A DNA stretch of 64,000 nt, taken from NCBI RefSeq assembly GCF_026000115.1, contig NZ_AP026867.1:1705501-1769500 (forward strand), written 5' to 3'. The stretch's first letter is position 1. Each line of letters begins with the position of its first letter. Of the stretch, positions 26,769-35,965 are shown in pieces. The stretch is from Aureispira anguillae (GTDB lineage Bacteria > Bacteroidota > Bacteroidia > Chitinophagales > Saprospiraceae). A program made the translations under genes and the position numbers. The notes below the pieces were generated by a model, which saw only the letters and a program-made list of their open reading frames with translations, did no database searches and had not been told where the DNA came from.

Positions 26769-27479
26769 ATGAATTGTATTATAATAGAAGATCAACCGCC
26801 TGCACAACGAATTTTAAAAAAATACATCAAAGATGTGGGGTCCTTGACGTTGAAGGCAACCTTTTTGGATGCAATTGAAGCGATAGAATATTTAAAATCA
26901 GAAAGGGTAGATTTGGTTTTTCTTGACATTCATCTACCTAAAATATCTGGGATTGACTTCTTAAAAATTATGTCTCAGCCACCACTAATTATTTTAACGA
27001 CTGCTTTTCAGGATTATGCCTTGGAAAGTTATGAGTTTGATGTTGTGGATTATCTATTAAAGCCATTTTCCTTTCAGCGGTTTGTTAAGGCAATAACGAA
27101 GGCGGCAGAAAGAAATACCTTAATGAGTTCAAAAATAACAACTGAACCAACTGCTGTACTCAAAAAAGAACTGTTTATTAAATCAGGTTACGAACACTTC
27201 AAAGTAGTGATTGATGATATTATTTATATAAAATCAGATGCCGACTATTCAGAAATTTTTGTAGGCAATAAAAAATATCTTTCGCCAAAACCATTGAGGT
27301 ATTGGGAAGAAAATTTGCAAGCGCATCAATTTACTAGAATTCATAAATCTTATATTATGAACGGCTCAAAAATTGACAAAATAACCGCTACTCAAATTTT
27401 CCTTTTTGGAGGAATTGTATTGCCTATTGGTCGAGCATACAAAGAAATGGTGGCGAAGTATTTGAGTGGATATAAATAA
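26769..27479 (+). CDS. LytTR-family response regulator
   Basis: 236 residues. The receiver domain at ~1-120 has IIIEDQPPAQ and the phospho-acceptor D53 in LVFLDIHLPKISG, plus TTAFQDYALESYEFDVVDYLLKPFSF. The C-terminal LytTR DNA-binding domain (~135-235) reads LFIKSGYEHFKVVIDDIIYI, FTRIHKSYIMN and LPIGRAYKEMV. It binds DNA as a dimer at direct repeats in target promoters. It is co-transcribed with the kinase with zero spacing and closed by a strong shared terminator. Confidence 0.95.
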   Translation: MNCIIIEDQPPAQRILKKYIKDVGSLTLKATFLDAIEAIEYLKSERVDLVFLDIHLPKISGIDFLKIMSQPPLIILTTAFQDYALESYEFDVVDYLLKPFSFQRFVKAITKAAERNTLMSSKITTEPTAVLKKELFIKSGYEHFKVVIDDIIYIKSDADYSEIFVGNKKYLSPKPLRYWEENLQAHQFTRIHKSYIMNGSKIDKITATQIFLFGGIVLPIGRAYKEMVAKYLSGYK

Positions 27480-27517
27480 TATTAGCCCTCAATCAAGCTT
27501 TTTTGAGGGCTAATATT
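27478..27517. terminator. Bidirectional terminator
   Basis: AATATTAGCCCTCAA (27478-27492) pairs perfectly over 15 bp with TTGAGGGCTAATATT (27503-27517) around a 10-nt loop. It sits between two convergent genes. Confidence 0.85.
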
Positions 27518-27522
27518 ATAAG

Positions 27523-29355
27523 CTACTGATAATGCTTATCGGTCAAGGATTCAATAAAGGCAACTAAGGCCTTTTTTTCAGTTTTTGTCAAATTTAAAGC
27601 ATTTTCTGGAAGCGTTTGGTTGGGCAAATCAAGCCCCATACCCAAGCCTCCTCCAAGATCGTAAAACTCAATTACTTTATCAAGTGTTTTTATAGAACCA
27701 TTGTGCATGTAGGGAGCACTTAATTTTGCATTTCTAATTGTTACGGTTTTAAAGGAATGGGCAAAAAAATCATAATTGTCTTTTACGATGCCACTCGCCA
27801 TTCGCCCTAGATCTTCATCCAAGATAGGTTGTTCGTAATTCTCATTAATGAGGACTCCCAATACTTCCGATTCTGAATCCACATAAGCAGGGGGAACCAA
27901 GCCACTAAATGTTGGCGGAAAATGGCAGGTAGCACATTGCGCTTTGCCCATAAAGAGATTAAATCCTAGACGAATTTCAGTTGGAATTTCAATTGTTTTG
28001 GTTTGTACAAATTGATCAAATTGGGAGTCAAAGCTAGGCAAACTCATCAAGTAACATTTTAGGGCGTGGTTGATGCTTGCTGTACTGATAGCATTGGGAT
28101 ATTGAGCATAGTTTTTTTTGAAAAGTGCGTTATATTCTTCTTGAGTTGCTAGCTTTTTAATAATAGCAGGATAAGAAGAATTAAACTCCTTTTCATTGTG
28201 GATTACATGATCGAATTGGTTGTTGAGGTCGTGGGCTCTCAAATCGTGGAAGTAGGCACTGGCATATATGGTATAATTTAAGGAAGGAGAATTTCGACTA
28301 GTCGTTTGGCTTTTGTCACCGTTCATGCTGTGTGGCAACTGATCGGTAAATGCCTGTGCTTCTTTGTGACAAGTCGCACAAGAGGTTGCTAAATTATTGG
28401 ACAACAAAGGGTCATTAAATAGGCGTTTTCCTAATAAAATACGTTCAGTGGTAACTTCTTTCGCTGGAATGTGGGTAAAGTAGGATGGGTTGAAGAAATC
28501 TTTTTGAAAAGGGTTTCTAAAACTACTATTGATGGGCAGTGGCAAGCGATTTAATTCTTCTTTGGTTTCTAGATGAGCGGTTACTCGGATTTGTTCTAAG
28601 CACTCCAAAATGGGAATGAGTTGTTTTACTAAATAGTCATAGCGGTCAAAGGTTTCAAAAGATAGGTAATCGATTTGGTCAAAATGCTTAAAAATTTCAC
28701 CTAACCATTCAGCTGAAAAATGATCTTTGTAAAGCTTTAACGTTTGTACAATTCCTTTATTGACTTGTTTAAAATCTTCCATGGCATGATCGGAAGATGG
28801 CGTGTCAAAACCTGTAATGCCTAGCGTAAAGGAACGAATTAACTGCTCTTTAATTGCGTGAATGATGATAGAATCATAAAAGCGCAGTGTTTGTATGTTT
28901 TCATAAAAGGTTTCTATGTTGATGTCTAAGTTTTTGACCAAATGGCACAAATACTTTGTATCTACGTCCTTTTCAAAAAGCAATTCATCAATTCTTTGAA
29001 ACCCCTTGGGATAATGCGTCTCTTTGCTTGCCACCTTAGGCTCTGGTTTTAGCAATGGTGATTCATTGATGTTCTTTTCATAGAGTTGTGGAGCCAAATA
29101 AGCAATTAAAAACTCGGCTTGCTTAAAATAGGTTCTGCTTTTTAAGTAGATCGTTTTAGCGGTAGTAATGTCTTTTTTTTGCAAGGCATTAGAAAGTGCC
29201 GTTAAAGTAGTCCTTAATTGTTGCAATTGCTTGATAAGAGCACTTTTGACTTGAACAGAAGCGGGGGAAGGGAGAGGAGAAGATGAAGGCTGATTGGTCA
29301 TCGATACCAATACAAACAATAGGGCTAATACAAAAATTGGAAATAACTTTTTCAT
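27523..29355 (-). CDS. Imelysin-like/di-heme cytochrome c peroxidase fusion
   Basis: 610 residues with an N-terminal signal or anchor (LFPIFVLALLFVLVSMTN). Residues ~35-260 are helical, with imelysin-like content (LYEKNINESPLLKPEP, YPKGFQRIDELLF). Residues ~285-610 are a MauG/CcpA-type di-heme peroxidase with two heme c sites: SCATCHKE (C326-H330) and QCATCHFPP (C474-H478). SYMHNGSIKTLDKVIEFYD-type peroxidase motifs follow (APYMHNGS, EFYDLGGG). It would act in the periplasm, reducing peroxide or modifying a partner. The fusion, found in some marine Bacteroidota, suggests iron-linked redox work. Single-gene unit; function beyond the family is inferred. Confidence 0.9.
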   Translation of the reverse strand: MKKLFPIFVLALLFVLVSMTNQPSSSPLPSPASVQVKSALIKQLQQLRTTLTALSNALQKKDITTAKTIYLKSRTYFKQAEFLIAYLAPQLYEKNINESPLLKPEPKVASKETHYPKGFQRIDELLFEKDVDTKYLCHLVKNLDINIETFYENIQTLRFYDSIIIHAIKEQLIRSFTLGITGFDTPSSDHAMEDFKQVNKGIVQTLKLYKDHFSAEWLGEIFKHFDQIDYLSFETFDRYDYLVKQLIPILECLEQIRVTAHLETKEELNRLPLPINSSFRNPFQKDFFNPSYFTHIPAKEVTTERILLGKRLFNDPLLSNNLATSCATCHKEAQAFTDQLPHSMNGDKSQTTSRNSPSLNYTIYASAYFHDLRAHDLNNQFDHVIHNEKEFNSSYPAIIKKLATQEEYNALFKKNYAQYPNAISTASINHALKCYLMSLPSFDSQFDQFVQTKTIEIPTEIRLGFNLFMGKAQCATCHFPPTFSGLVPPAYVDSESEVLGVLINENYEQPILDEDLGRMASGIVKDNYDFFAHSFKTVTIRNAKLSAPYMHNGSIKTLDKVIEFYDLGGGLGMGLDLPNQTLPENALNLTKTEKKALVAFIESLTDKHYQ

Positions 29356-29438
29356 ACGCTTTTTATTTATCTAGAAAGGTAAAAAAGATTGTAAACAACT
29401 TTTTTGTCGAAAAATTTAATCAATGGTTGATGAAACAA

Positions 29439-29472
29439 AGGTGATGAATGGTTTTAAAACCATTCATCACCT
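29439..29472 (-). terminator. Perfect 34-bp palindrome terminator
   Basis: Two 17-bp arms (29439-29455 and 29456-29472) are perfectly complementary with no spacer. On the minus strand they follow the PhoX-family gene and lead into TTTGTTTC. Probable terminator; the apical bases would open as a loop in RNA. Confidence 0.7.
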
Positions 29473-29501
29473 CAAAATCAAAAATAGAAGGATGTTAGCT
29501 G

Positions 29502-31331
29502 TTATTTAACGATTAGTTTTTTGGTAACACCAGCTTCGTTTTGAATAAAGTAAGTGCCAGCCACAAGGTGGGCAACGTCAATTTGGTTGACATTTCTATG
29601 AACTTCCAAACGTTGACCATAAACATCATAAATAGCAAAGTCACCTGTTTTTTTGAAATAAACCGTACGAGAAACAGGGTTAGGGAAAAAGTCATATTCT
29701 CCTTGTTTTTTTAAGGCATTTTTGACCGTTGTAACGGTTTGATCCCAACCTGTAATGGCATAAGTTAAGGAGTGGTTGTAAGGAAATGGGTTGCTGCTGC
29801 TTGGGTGCTGAGAGTTAACAAAGATCGTCTTTCCATCAGGAGTCGCAACAGCACCTGTAATTTCTGCGCCTTTAGGAGCAAAAGAAATGCGTACTAAATC
29901 GCTAACGGTAGGCGTATTGTCAGACATATCAAACAAGTATAATTCGCAAGTTCTATTAGAAAAACCAGCAGGAACTCTACCATGAGACGTCCCATTCAAA
30001 TCTTCGCAAATGATCATGTAAGATTGCCCATTAACATTCAAAAAGTTCAAACCATCAGGATTAGATAAGTGGTTGTATGGATAGTTGCTAGAATCAGGAG
30101 AGTTAGCATAGTGAGGACCGCCTTCTAAGAATACTGTCATGGCATCTGTAGCAGGATCAAATTGCAATACTCTACCATAAAAATCCCAATAATCGCTAGA
30201 ATCAGGGTGGGTACCTTGTACAAAGGTAGCTCTATTCATGGTGTGAGCAGAGTGGGTAGCGCCAGCAGCATGCTCATCTTTCCATCTAGAAGCAGGATAA
30301 TCACGCCCCGTTTCTGTGATATAGATTTTATTAGAGTTAGGATCTTTGGCAGACCACTCTAGGCGATTGAACATCGTTGCACCAACGGCTACGGCTTCTG
30401 TTTTGAAATCAAGCATTTTGTCCAAATCATTGTTGTCAATTTCAATCCATTTGTTGTTAGGAGCATCTTGCTTGTACACATAGGTTTTTCCTTGAGTAAA
30501 GTCACCCGCAGTAGTCGCTACAAATTTGGTAAAAAATGCAGGGGTCGCATCCACCGATAAATAAACCGTTTGGTTGTCAGGCATTACAACACCACCTTCA
30601 AAAGCTTGTCTTCCCCAGTTGTATTGCTTGCGAATAGCAACGGCTTGTCTAGGGTCAATTTCTGTCATGTAGTTGTAGTTTTGATACTTTTTGATGGTAT
30701 CGCCATTAAATCCAGGAAAACCAGCAGGGGCAGCTTGACCATTGAGTGTACCTGTTCCAATAACAAAATCAGAAGTGTCTCTATCCGCAATGTCTTCGTT
30801 GTCATAGCGGAACCATTCTTCTGCGGTCCAGATTCTACCATCAACAGTAGAGGTGATGCCTCCACAATTCATACCTGTTTCTCCTGTGTGGTTGACAAAA
30901 TCAACGTTGAAGAATTTTCCAGAACGACCATCTGCTAAGGTTTGGTTGGTAACAATAATAGAATCGGTATTAGGGTCTCTGTCTACCAAAAAGGTAGTCA
31001 TTCCACCACCATCCCCTAGGTGATCATCAGCAACGACTCTTTCATGATTAATCGAAATCCACCCTAGGTGCTGCCCAGAGTTATCAGAAGTAAAACCAAT
31101 AAAGTCATTCCACGATTTAGAAACAACGGTTTGAGCGGCTTGTCCATAAGTTGCAGTAGCTTCTACCATATCATATCCTCCAATGAAAATGATTTGAGTT
31201 TGTAATGGAGAAGGATGCATTACAACAGTATCAGAACTAAAGGAAGGTTGGATGCTTGGGTCAAATTGGATTTGTCCATATCCAGTTGTAACACAAATAA
31301 CACCAAGTAATAATAGTGCTAATCTTTTCAT
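29502..31331 (-). CDS. PhoX/DUF839-family secreted protein with T9SS tail
   Basis: 609 residues; signal peptide MKRLALLLLGVICVTTGYGQ. The body (~40-530) carries marks of the PhoX-type six-bladed propeller: GWISINHERV, NCGGITSTVDGRIWTAEEW, DPRQAVAIRKQYNWGRQAFEG, YITETGRDY, NPDGLNF, ICEDLNGTSHG and GAEITGAVATPDGKTIFVNSQHP. PhoX is a calcium/iron-dependent alkaline phosphatase. The T9SS type A tail is at ~540-609 (DFFPNPVSRTVYFKK, VAGTYFIQNEAGVTKKLIVK). It probably releases phosphate from organic compounds outside the cell, although the catalytic ligands were not all checked. It is divergent from another protein type often found with phosphatases. Confidence 0.85.
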   Translation of the reverse strand: MKRLALLLLGVICVTTGYGQIQFDPSIQPSFSSDTVVMHPSPLQTQIIFIGGYDMVEATATYGQAAQTVVSKSWNDFIGFTSDNSGQHLGWISINHERVVADDHLGDGGGMTTFLVDRDPNTDSIIVTNQTLADGRSGKFFNVDFVNHTGETGMNCGGITSTVDGRIWTAEEWFRYDNEDIADRDTSDFVIGTGTLNGQAAPAGFPGFNGDTIKKYQNYNYMTEIDPRQAVAIRKQYNWGRQAFEGGVVMPDNQTVYLSVDATPAFFTKFVATTAGDFTQGKTYVYKQDAPNNKWIEIDNNDLDKMLDFKTEAVAVGATMFNRLEWSAKDPNSNKIYITETGRDYPASRWKDEHAAGATHSAHTMNRATFVQGTHPDSSDYWDFYGRVLQFDPATDAMTVFLEGGPHYANSPDSSNYPYNHLSNPDGLNFLNVNGQSYMIICEDLNGTSHGRVPAGFSNRTCELYLFDMSDNTPTVSDLVRISFAPKGAEITGAVATPDGKTIFVNSQHPSSSNPFPYNHSLTYAITGWDQTVTTVKNALKKQGEYDFFPNPVSRTVYFKKTGDFAIYDVYGQRLEVHRNVNQIDVAHLVAGTYFIQNEAGVTKKLIVK

Positions 31332-31401
31332 AGCTTGTTTTAGATTTTAATAAAGTTAAGATAGTTGAATAGTGTCATTGGGCAGTGGCTTGTTTTCGAC
31401 A

Positions 31402-31409
31402 CAAAAGTA
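31402..31409 (-). promoter_or_regulatory. Candidate -7 element for the PhoX-family gene
   Basis: On the minus strand 31409-31402 reads TACTTTTG, a match to the Bacteroidota consensus TAnnTTTG, about 70 bp upstream of the start codon. A TTT-containing stretch lies 17-18 bp further up as a weak -33 element. Confidence 0.4.
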
Positions 31410-31613
31410 GTTCTCGTTTGTTAACGGAAATTAAAAAAAGGAACAACTTATGATAAAATTATTTAGATTGCCTTTTTATAAATATGCTTGTTTTTATTAT
31501 GGAAAATGTTTTTATTTGTGCTTGTTAAATAGGCTATTATGCGTTGATTCGTGTTTTGGGAAAGAGCACTGATTGAAGCTTTTTATACCTTATTTTAGGA
31601 TTGCAAAACTTAA

Positions 31614-31665
31614 CATTTAAATAGCTTATATTTAAATGTCAGTAAATCTAGTGACTGTACATTTG
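31614..31665 (+). promoter_or_regulatory. Inverted-repeat operator and -7 element for the choice-of-anchor I gene
   Basis: CATTTAAAT-N7-ATTTAAATG (31614-31638) is a perfect 9-bp inverted repeat. Twenty bp downstream, TACATTTG (31658-31665) matches the TAnnTTTG element, 46 bp before the ATG at 31712. An operator just above a promoter in the gap between two phosphatase-type genes could mean shared control, for example by phosphate. Confidence 0.45.
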
Positions 31666-31711
31666 CGTTAAATGAACAACCTTATTCTTAACAGTTACAA
31701 ACCAATAAAAA

Positions 31712-33505
31712 ATGAAACTTACCTTACTTTTATTAATGATAATGGTCAATTGGGTAGCAGCCCAAAATCTATCGATTAACGAATTAGGACGTTACACAGA
31801 TGGTAGAGATGGAGCTTGTGAAATAGCTGCCTATGATTCTACCAGTCATCAATTGATTATTACCAATGCAGCAACCGACTCGATTGATATTATTGATGTA
31901 ACTAATCCTGCTGCACCGATTGTTGTTGGGGGAGTTGATGTGAGCTTATATGGAGGAGGCATAAATTCTGTGGTTAACCTTAATAATGGTTATTTTGCCG
32001 CAGCAATAGAGGCACCAATTAAGCAAGATTCAGGAAAAGTTGTCTTTTTTGACATGTCAGGGGCTTATGTTGTAGAACTAATGGTTGGAGCCTTGCCCGA
32101 TATGTTGACCGTAACTAAGGATGGCAACAAAGTTTTAGTAGCTTGTGAAGGAGAGCCCAATGATGCTTATACGATCGATCCAGAGGGAAGTATTGGGATT
32201 ATAGATATTAGTGGGGGAGTAATGAACTTAACCGCTAACCAAGTTACGCTCCTTAATTTTAACAATGCTCCAGCAACCATTGCAGGAAGTGTTCAAAAAC
32301 CAAACACTACTTATGCCGAGGACTTGGAACCCGAATACATTGCGGTAAATGAGGCATCGACCTTGGCAGGAGTGGTTTGCCAAGAAAACAATGTATTGAT
32401 TTTGGTTGATTTAACAGCAGATACCATATTAAGCTATAAAGGGCTAGGTTTTAAAGATCACAGCGTACAGGGGAATGGTTTGGATGCGTCAAATGTAGAT
32501 GGTGCAATTAATATCTTAACTCAAAATGTGAAAGGGGTGTATCAGCCTGATGCCATTGCAGCCTATACGGTTAACAATACTACTTATTTTATTTCTGCCA
32601 ATGAGGGAGATGCTAGAGATTATGGGGGGTATAGCTCTGAGACAAGAGTTAAAAACTTAACCCTAGATTCTGCGGCTTTTCCTACTGCCAATGTTCTTCA
32701 AGGGGATAGCGTATTGGGGCGTTTGAAGACGTTTACAGCAGATGTTATTGGAGATACCGATGGAGATGGTGATGTAGATGAATTGTATAGTTATGGTGCT
32801 CGTTCTTTTTCTATTTGGGATGCTGCTGGAAATTTGGTTTGGGATAGTGGTGATGCAATCGAACAGTATATTGCTGCTAATTACCCGACCTTTTTTAATT
32901 GTAATGACGGTTTAGCTGCTAAAATGGACAATCGATCAGATGATAAAGGAGCAGAGCCAGAAGCGGTCACCATTGGAAAAATTGGAACTAGAGTTTATGC
33001 TTTTGTTGGTCTGGAACGCCAAGGAGGAATCATGGTTTATGAGGTAACCGACCCTAATAACCCTGTTTTTGAAAACTTCATCCATTCATTTGATTTAGCT
33101 ACAGGGACGATGTTAGATATTGCACCTGAAGGATTGATTTTTGTGCCAGCAGCAGAAAGCCACAACAACAAAAATATGTTGATTGTTAGCAATGAAGTTT
33201 CTGGAACAACAGTAATTTATGAAGTGGAAGATTTATTGTCTTCTCTTAGGTTAACAAATTCTGTAAATGAAATAAGTGTTTACCCTAACCCAACTCAGCA
33301 TCAATTGACAATTGATTTAGGGCAAGAATTGGACGGTTCTGTTAACTATCAATTGATCAATGGAATTGGGCAAGAACTAAAAAATGGACAGTTGGGAGAG
33401 ACGCAATCAACGCTTGAAATTAGCGATTTGCCAAATGGTATTTATTATTTAACCTTACGCAATGCCGAACAATTGCTCTTCACTCAAAAAGTTGTAAAGT
33501 ACTAA
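31712..33505 (+). CDS. Choice-of-anchor I-family secreted protein with T9SS tail
   Basis: 597 residues; signal peptide MKLTLLLLMIMVNWVAAQ. The body is the propeller-like choice-of-anchor I domain, often annotated as alkaline-phosphatase-like: YTDGRDGACEIAAYD, ITNAATDSIDIID, ALPDMLTVTKDGNKVLVACE, GEPNDAYTIDPEGSIGIIDI, DLEPEYIAV, ISANEGDARDYGGYSSETRV, DDKGAEPEAVTIGKIGTRVY. The T9SS tail is at ~525-597 (ISVYPNPTQHQLTIDL, PNGIYYLTLRN). It is extracellular or surface-bound. Divergent from the PhoX-family gene and sharing a 380-bp control region; a joint role in phosphate scavenging is an inference. Confidence 0.85.
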   Translation: MKLTLLLLMIMVNWVAAQNLSINELGRYTDGRDGACEIAAYDSTSHQLIITNAATDSIDIIDVTNPAAPIVVGGVDVSLYGGGINSVVNLNNGYFAAAIEAPIKQDSGKVVFFDMSGAYVVELMVGALPDMLTVTKDGNKVLVACEGEPNDAYTIDPEGSIGIIDISGGVMNLTANQVTLLNFNNAPATIAGSVQKPNTTYAEDLEPEYIAVNEASTLAGVVCQENNVLILVDLTADTILSYKGLGFKDHSVQGNGLDASNVDGAINILTQNVKGVYQPDAIAAYTVNNTTYFISANEGDARDYGGYSSETRVKNLTLDSAAFPTANVLQGDSVLGRLKTFTADVIGDTDGDGDVDELYSYGARSFSIWDAAGNLVWDSGDAIEQYIAANYPTFFNCNDGLAAKMDNRSDDKGAEPEAVTIGKIGTRVYAFVGLERQGGIMVYEVTDPNNPVFENFIHSFDLATGTMLDIAPEGLIFVPAAESHNNKNMLIVSNEVSGTTVIYEVEDLLSSLRLTNSVNEISVYPNPTQHQLTIDLGQELDGSVNYQLINGIGQELKNGQLGETQSTLEISDLPNGIYYLTLRNAEQLLFTQKVVKY

Positions 33506-33512
33506 AGTAGAT

Positions 33513-33547
33513 GAGCCAATTTGAAGTAGTCGTCTTCAAATTGGCTC
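33513..33547. terminator. Bidirectional terminator
   Basis: GAGCCAATTTGAAG (33513-33526) pairs perfectly with CTTCAAATTGGCTC (33534-33547) around 7 nt, between two convergent genes. Confidence 0.85.
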
Positions 33548-33559
33548 CTGTTTAAATTG

Positions 33560-35083
33560 CTATTCTAGCTCAATATTAGTAACATTTCCATCAGCATCCG
33601 TCATATTGATGCTACCATTTTGTTCGTATTTAAAGGTATGAACAATATAACCATTGGCATCTAGCATTTTTTTCAATTTGCCATCCTCATAAATATAGGT
33701 ACTCTTGAGCAAATGATCTTTGTCATATTCCTTCCATTCTCCTGTTCTTGCATAACCTAACTCAATGCTATGTTTGTTGGGATCAAAAATGCTAGCAGTT
33801 TGTGGGCTGTGGTTGCCCTTTAGTTTTAATCCCCCATCTTCATAGAAGGCTAAGTATTGACCTTCACGAACTGTTTTTTTGTTTTTTACAACAATATCTT
33901 TGATGCGTTGACTTTTTTCAAAACCATAGCTTCTATAAACATTAAAACGTCTATTTAATTCAGCTGGCGCAATAGAATACCCTGGCTCATGTAACCAAGT
34001 AATATACTCATAATGCATGTTGGAAAAATCCTCTTCAACCAATAAAAAGTGATGTTCATAAGGTAATTTTAAACTAAAAAAGATACTATCTCTGCTTGTT
34101 TCATCTGTTATGATAACATGGGTACCCGATTCCTGCAATTGTCCATTTTTATAATAACGTTTGAATTCTCCCTCTTCCAAACCATTGTTATAATTAGATT
34201 CGTATTTTAATTGACCACTTTCATAATAATGATTAAATTTACCGTGAGGGACACCGTGATTATAGGAACCTGCAAGGTAGGTCTGATTTTCGATTCTAAC
34301 TTTCCAGAGCCCATCTCGTTTTCCATTGTTATCGTAGTTTCCTGTTTCTATAAAATCACCTTTGGTACCGTAATTAAATTCGATCCAACGCCCAATTTTT
34401 TTGCCATTAGAATAAGAACCACTCCCCACCAAACTTTCATTTGTTCCAAAGCTAGGATGATGTTCTACTTTATAAAAATTTAGTCTACCGTTATTGGTGC
34501 CATTTTCAAAAGACAAACTACCTTTGACATGAGTGTTCATATCTAAATAATAATCGTAGACCCATTCTCCAATACGAACGCCATCTTTGTAATAACCTTC
34601 AGACATTACCTTATTTAGTTTTAACCCATTTTTATCATGAGCACCAGTAGGAGTATTTTGATCGTAAAAAATCCATTTTCCATGGCGAATGCCATCTAGC
34701 ATAAGACCTCTTGCAAGAATGCTGTTATTTTGGTCATAGTAGACGCATTCCCCTTGCATTAAATCATTTACAAAATTGACTTTTAAACTAATGTTGGAAA
34801 ATAGATTGGTATAAAGCCATTCTCCTTGTTTGATGCCACCATTTCCATAAAAACCAATAACATCGGCCTGCTGTTGTTGACGGCTAGCATCAGAAACATA
34901 GAATTTCCACTGACCATTGCGCATATCATCAACATAGTTGCCTTCGGCATAAACTAAACCTTGTGCGTCTTTGAGTACCCATTGACCTATTTTTTTCCCA
35001 TTCTCAGTATTGTTTTGAGCTTGTATGTAACTAGCTGTAAAGATTAAAATCAAAGCAGCAATTCTATTCAGTAATATTCTCAT
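33560..35083 (-). CDS. MORN-repeat (YwqK-like) secreted protein A
   Basis: 507 residues; signal peptide ending SYIQAQ. About a dozen MORN-variant repeats (PF07661 type) run through the protein: GKKIGQWVLKD, YVDDMRNGQWKFYV, GGIKQGEWLYT, GIRHGKWIFYD, GVRIGEWVYDY, SNGKKIGRWIEFN, NGKRDGLWKV, HGVPHGKFNHYYESGQLKYE, GLEEGEFKRYYKNGQLQESG. Such repeats form elongated beta solenoids. Many are annotated as toxin-antitoxin YwqK-like antitoxins, although these secreted ones more likely have a cell-surface or periplasmic role. It is paralogous to the gene at 35966-37408, with a membrane protein gene between them. Confidence 0.85.
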   Translation of the reverse strand: MRILLNRIAALILIFTASYIQAQNNTENGKKIGQWVLKDAQGLVYAEGNYVDDMRNGQWKFYVSDASRQQQQADVIGFYGNGGIKQGEWLYTNLFSNISLKVNFVNDLMQGECVYYDQNNSILARGLMLDGIRHGKWIFYDQNTPTGAHDKNGLKLNKVMSEGYYKDGVRIGEWVYDYYLDMNTHVKGSLSFENGTNNGRLNFYKVEHHPSFGTNESLVGSGSYSNGKKIGRWIEFNYGTKGDFIETGNYDNNGKRDGLWKVRIENQTYLAGSYNHGVPHGKFNHYYESGQLKYESNYNNGLEEGEFKRYYKNGQLQESGTHVIITDETSRDSIFFSLKLPYEHHFLLVEEDFSNMHYEYITWLHEPGYSIAPAELNRRFNVYRSYGFEKSQRIKDIVVKNKKTVREGQYLAFYEDGGLKLKGNHSPQTASIFDPNKHSIELGYARTGEWKEYDKDHLLKSTYIYEDGKLKKMLDANGYIVHTFKYEQNGSINMTDADGNVTNIELE

Positions 35084-35258
35084 AACAATTGATTTTAGTG
35101 ATTGGAGTAATCTCTTTTATTTACATAGAATTATAACAGTGTGTATTATAAATACGAAAAGAGTTTAGGATTCGTTAATGACTCAAATGTTAACAAAATG
35201 TTAAAATGATTTTGTTTTTTTACGAATATTGTGCTATAGGTGACAACCTTAAGCTCGA

Positions 35259-35669
35259 CTATTTTTTGACGGATAATGTTTTTGCTGTTTGGAGTTCTAT
35301 ATAAACAAGAGCCATAACAATCGTAATTTCGGTAATGATATAGCCCCAAGCCAAATAGCTTAGTTTTTGGTAATGATAGATTGCTAGAATAATTGACAAC
35401 AAACAGTAAGAACTATTCATGAGCGCAATTCCCTTTAAATAAAAAGGAATATTTTGTTTAACTGTCAGGAAACAATAAAAATCGTAAGCAACAAAAAAAC
35501 AAGGTATAAAAGCTAGGAGGTAAAGTGTTGGTATAGGAATTCCGAAGAATCGTTCCAATTTTACCAAGACAACCCCTAGTAAAAAAATAGATAATAAAGC
35601 GCCTAGTCCATCTATTAAAAATAATTTATGGGGCGTTGTTGTGGCTTGTTTGATGGCTTTCTGAAACAT
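35259..35669 (-). CDS. Small membrane protein with four predicted TM segments
   Basis: 136 residues from ATG 35669 (MFQKAIKQATTTPHKLFLID). An upstream in-frame ATG at 35774 would add 35 residues of weakly coding character. Hydrophobic segments: GALLSIFLLGVVLVKL, LYLLAFIPCFFVAYDFY, MNSSYCLLSIILAIYHY and YIITEITIVMALVYIEL. No catalytic motif is visible, and I do not recognise a named family. It sits alone between the two MORN genes. Confidence 0.65.
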   Translation of the reverse strand: MFQKAIKQATTTPHKLFLIDGLGALLSIFLLGVVLVKLERFFGIPIPTLYLLAFIPCFFVAYDFYCFLTVKQNIPFYLKGIALMNSSYCLLSIILAIYHYQKLSYLAWGYIITEITIVMALVYIELQTAKTLSVKK

Positions 35670-35909
35670 TGGATTTTGTTTTAAGTATATGGAGTGAAAA
35701 AAATAAGGGTAACCCTTTGTTGTTAATTGTTTAATAAGATTGATAATAAAAGGCAGGGAAATAGGGAATGCCAATTAAAAAATAACCTTAAGGATTAAGA
35801 GCAGCTAGCAAAATAGAAGCATACATCAATCAAAATAATGCCCCCAAAATAGACAGTGCATTGTTTTGATAATTAGTTGAATACGATTTTATGCACAGTA
35901 ATGATAAAA

Positions 35910-35946
35910 AAAAGATGCTTTGAAAATTAGTTTCAAAGCATCTTTT
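35910..35946 (-). terminator. Terminator of MORN gene B
   Basis: AAAAGATGCTTTGAAA (35910-35925) pairs perfectly over 16 bp with TTTCAAAGCATCTTTT (35931-35946). The minus-strand side runs into T residues, 20 bp after the stop of the gene at 35966. Confidence 0.85.
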
Positions 35947-35965
35947 AATAAAAATAGAATTGTTC

